A stretch of DNA of 64,000 nt. It comes from Brevundimonas sp. (GTDB taxonomy: Bacteria > Pseudomonadota > Alphaproteobacteria > Caulobacterales > Caulobacteraceae). Position numbers and translations under genes: made by a program. The stretch is from NCBI RefSeq assembly GCF_029945885.1, contig NZ_JAQSDK010000002.1, forward strand, positions 1-64,000, written 5' to 3'. Below, piece by piece: positions 63,393 through 64,000 of the stretch. Every line of letters starts with the position of its first letter. Within the stretch, counting starts at the first letter, position 1. Below the pieces are notes generated by a model, which was given only the letters and a program-made list of their open reading frames with translations, was not told where the DNA came from and made no database searches.

Positions 63393-64000
63393 TCAGGTAG
63401 CGTGCGTGCTGTCCCACCAGCGCACCGCGTCGGCGTCACGGGCGCTGAGCTCGGGGTAGACGGGGTCGGAGCCGACGTCAGGGACCCGGCGCCAGGAACG
63501 GGCGCATTTGGGATGGTCGGCCAGTTTGACCTGGACGCTGACGGTATCGCCGCCGGTGACCAGTTCGGCCCCCGAGGTGCGGAACACCTCGGCCGGGTCC
63601 AGGCCTTCGAAGGCGGCGAAAGCCCCGGCCGGGCCGGTGACGACCGGCCAGGCGTCCAGGGCCCCGCCGATGGTCTTGGCGCGGCGCGACTCTTCCAGCG
63701 CCTCGTTGACGACCTCGAGCACGGTCTCGACCGTCTCCCAGCGGCGGGCCTCGTCGGCGTTCTTCCACGCGGCCGGGGTCTCGGGGATGACCCGCAGGCA
63801 GTTGGTGCCGGCGTCCGGATAGCGGGTGGTCCAGGCCTCCTCCATGGTGAAGGGGGTCAGGGGAGCCAGCCAGGCGGTCAGGCGGAGGAAGACCTCATGC
63901 ATGACGGTACGGGCGGCGCGGCGACGGATCGCGTCGGGCCGGTCGCAATAGAGGCTGTCCTTGCGGATGTCGAAATACAGGGAGGACAGGTCGTTGGAGC
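63393..64000 (-). CDS. ileS: Isoleucyl-tRNA synthetase, C-terminal part (partial)
   Basis: About 202 residues are in the window; the gene continues beyond 64000. Read on the minus strand, NDLSSLYFDIRKDSLYCD, PFTMEEAW and ESRRAKTIGGALDAWPVV are IleRS anticodon-domain signatures. The C-terminal segment KCARSWRRVPDVGSDPVYPELSARDADAVRWW lines up with the zinc finger of the E. coli enzyme but keeps only one of its four cysteines, a degenerate finger. Confidence 0.96.
   Translation of the reverse strand, partial: SNDLSSLYFDIRKDSLYCDRPDAIRRRAARTVMHEVFLRLTAWLAPLTPFTMEEAWTTRYPDAGTNCLRVIPETPAAWKNADEARRWETVETVLEVVNEALEESRRAKTIGGALDAWPVVTGPAGAFAAFEGLDPAEVFRTSGAELVTGGDTVSVQVKLADHPKCARSWRRVPDVGSDPVYPELSARDADAVRWWDSTHAT

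Overview
The window reads as chromosomal DNA of a Caulobacteraceae-type alphaproteobacterium, most probably Brevundimonas or a close relative. The evidence is high GC throughout, the flagellar order flgH-flgA-flgG-flgF divergent from fliL-fliM-DUF6468-MotE with a sigma-54 promoter on one side and a CtrA-like box on the other, split b/b-prime ATP synthase genes, split glycine decarboxylase P protein (gcvPA/gcvPB), and many genes overlapping by 4 bases. Assignments come from reading translated sequences; no database search was run.

Region 1 (1-18.2 kb) is the most unusual part. A degenerate direct repeat of about 260 bp occurs at both ends (about 187-452 and 17920-18182), the right copy touching a tRNA-Ser(GGA) gene. 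A truncated IS6-type transposase lies beside the left copy. Between them is a tightly packed plus-strand cluster: Tat-signal TldD, PmbA/TldE, DUF4159, MoxR ATPase, DUF58 (von Willebrand-like), BatA-type membrane protein, DUF4175 and a large membrane protein. A second Tat-signal TldD lies on the other strand, meeting the cluster tail to tail with no spare base. A 1.2-kDa-residue-scale RTX-type calcium-binding protein (about 1198 residues) follows. This looks like an envelope-located peptidase plus MoxR/vWA assembly module.

Region 2 (18.2-23.5 kb) holds msrA, an MmcQ/YjbR protein, a c-type cytochrome lipoprotein, a DUF885 peptidase-like protein and three adjacent small secreted paralogues of unknown function. 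Region 3 (23.5-30.2 kb) is the flagellar locus plus a DUF3297 gene. Region 4 (30.3-46.3 kb) is mixed housekeeping: M28 peptidase, tRNA-Leu(UAA), methionine gamma-lyase divergent from an Lrp-type regulator, pyruvate kinase, an orphan adenine methylase, rnhB-tag-ygfZ, a family 9 glycosyltransferase, dihydroorotase, a single-domain response regulator, an SdpR-SdpI pair, SRAP, erpA and dgt.

Region 5 (46.4-54.4 kb) carries SPOR-nagZ-scpA-scpB, ispH, a secreted protein overlapping argS, and adenosine deaminase. Region 6 (54.4-59.3 kb) is a complete glycine cleavage operon gcvT-gcvH-gcvPA-gcvPB behind a tandem glycine riboswitch. Region 7 (59.5-64 kb) has two small membrane proteins, the Fo part of ATP synthase (atpI-atpB-atpE-b-prime-b, minus strand) and the 3-prime end of ileS.

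No CRISPR array, intact insertion sequence, prophage or replication origin is visible.
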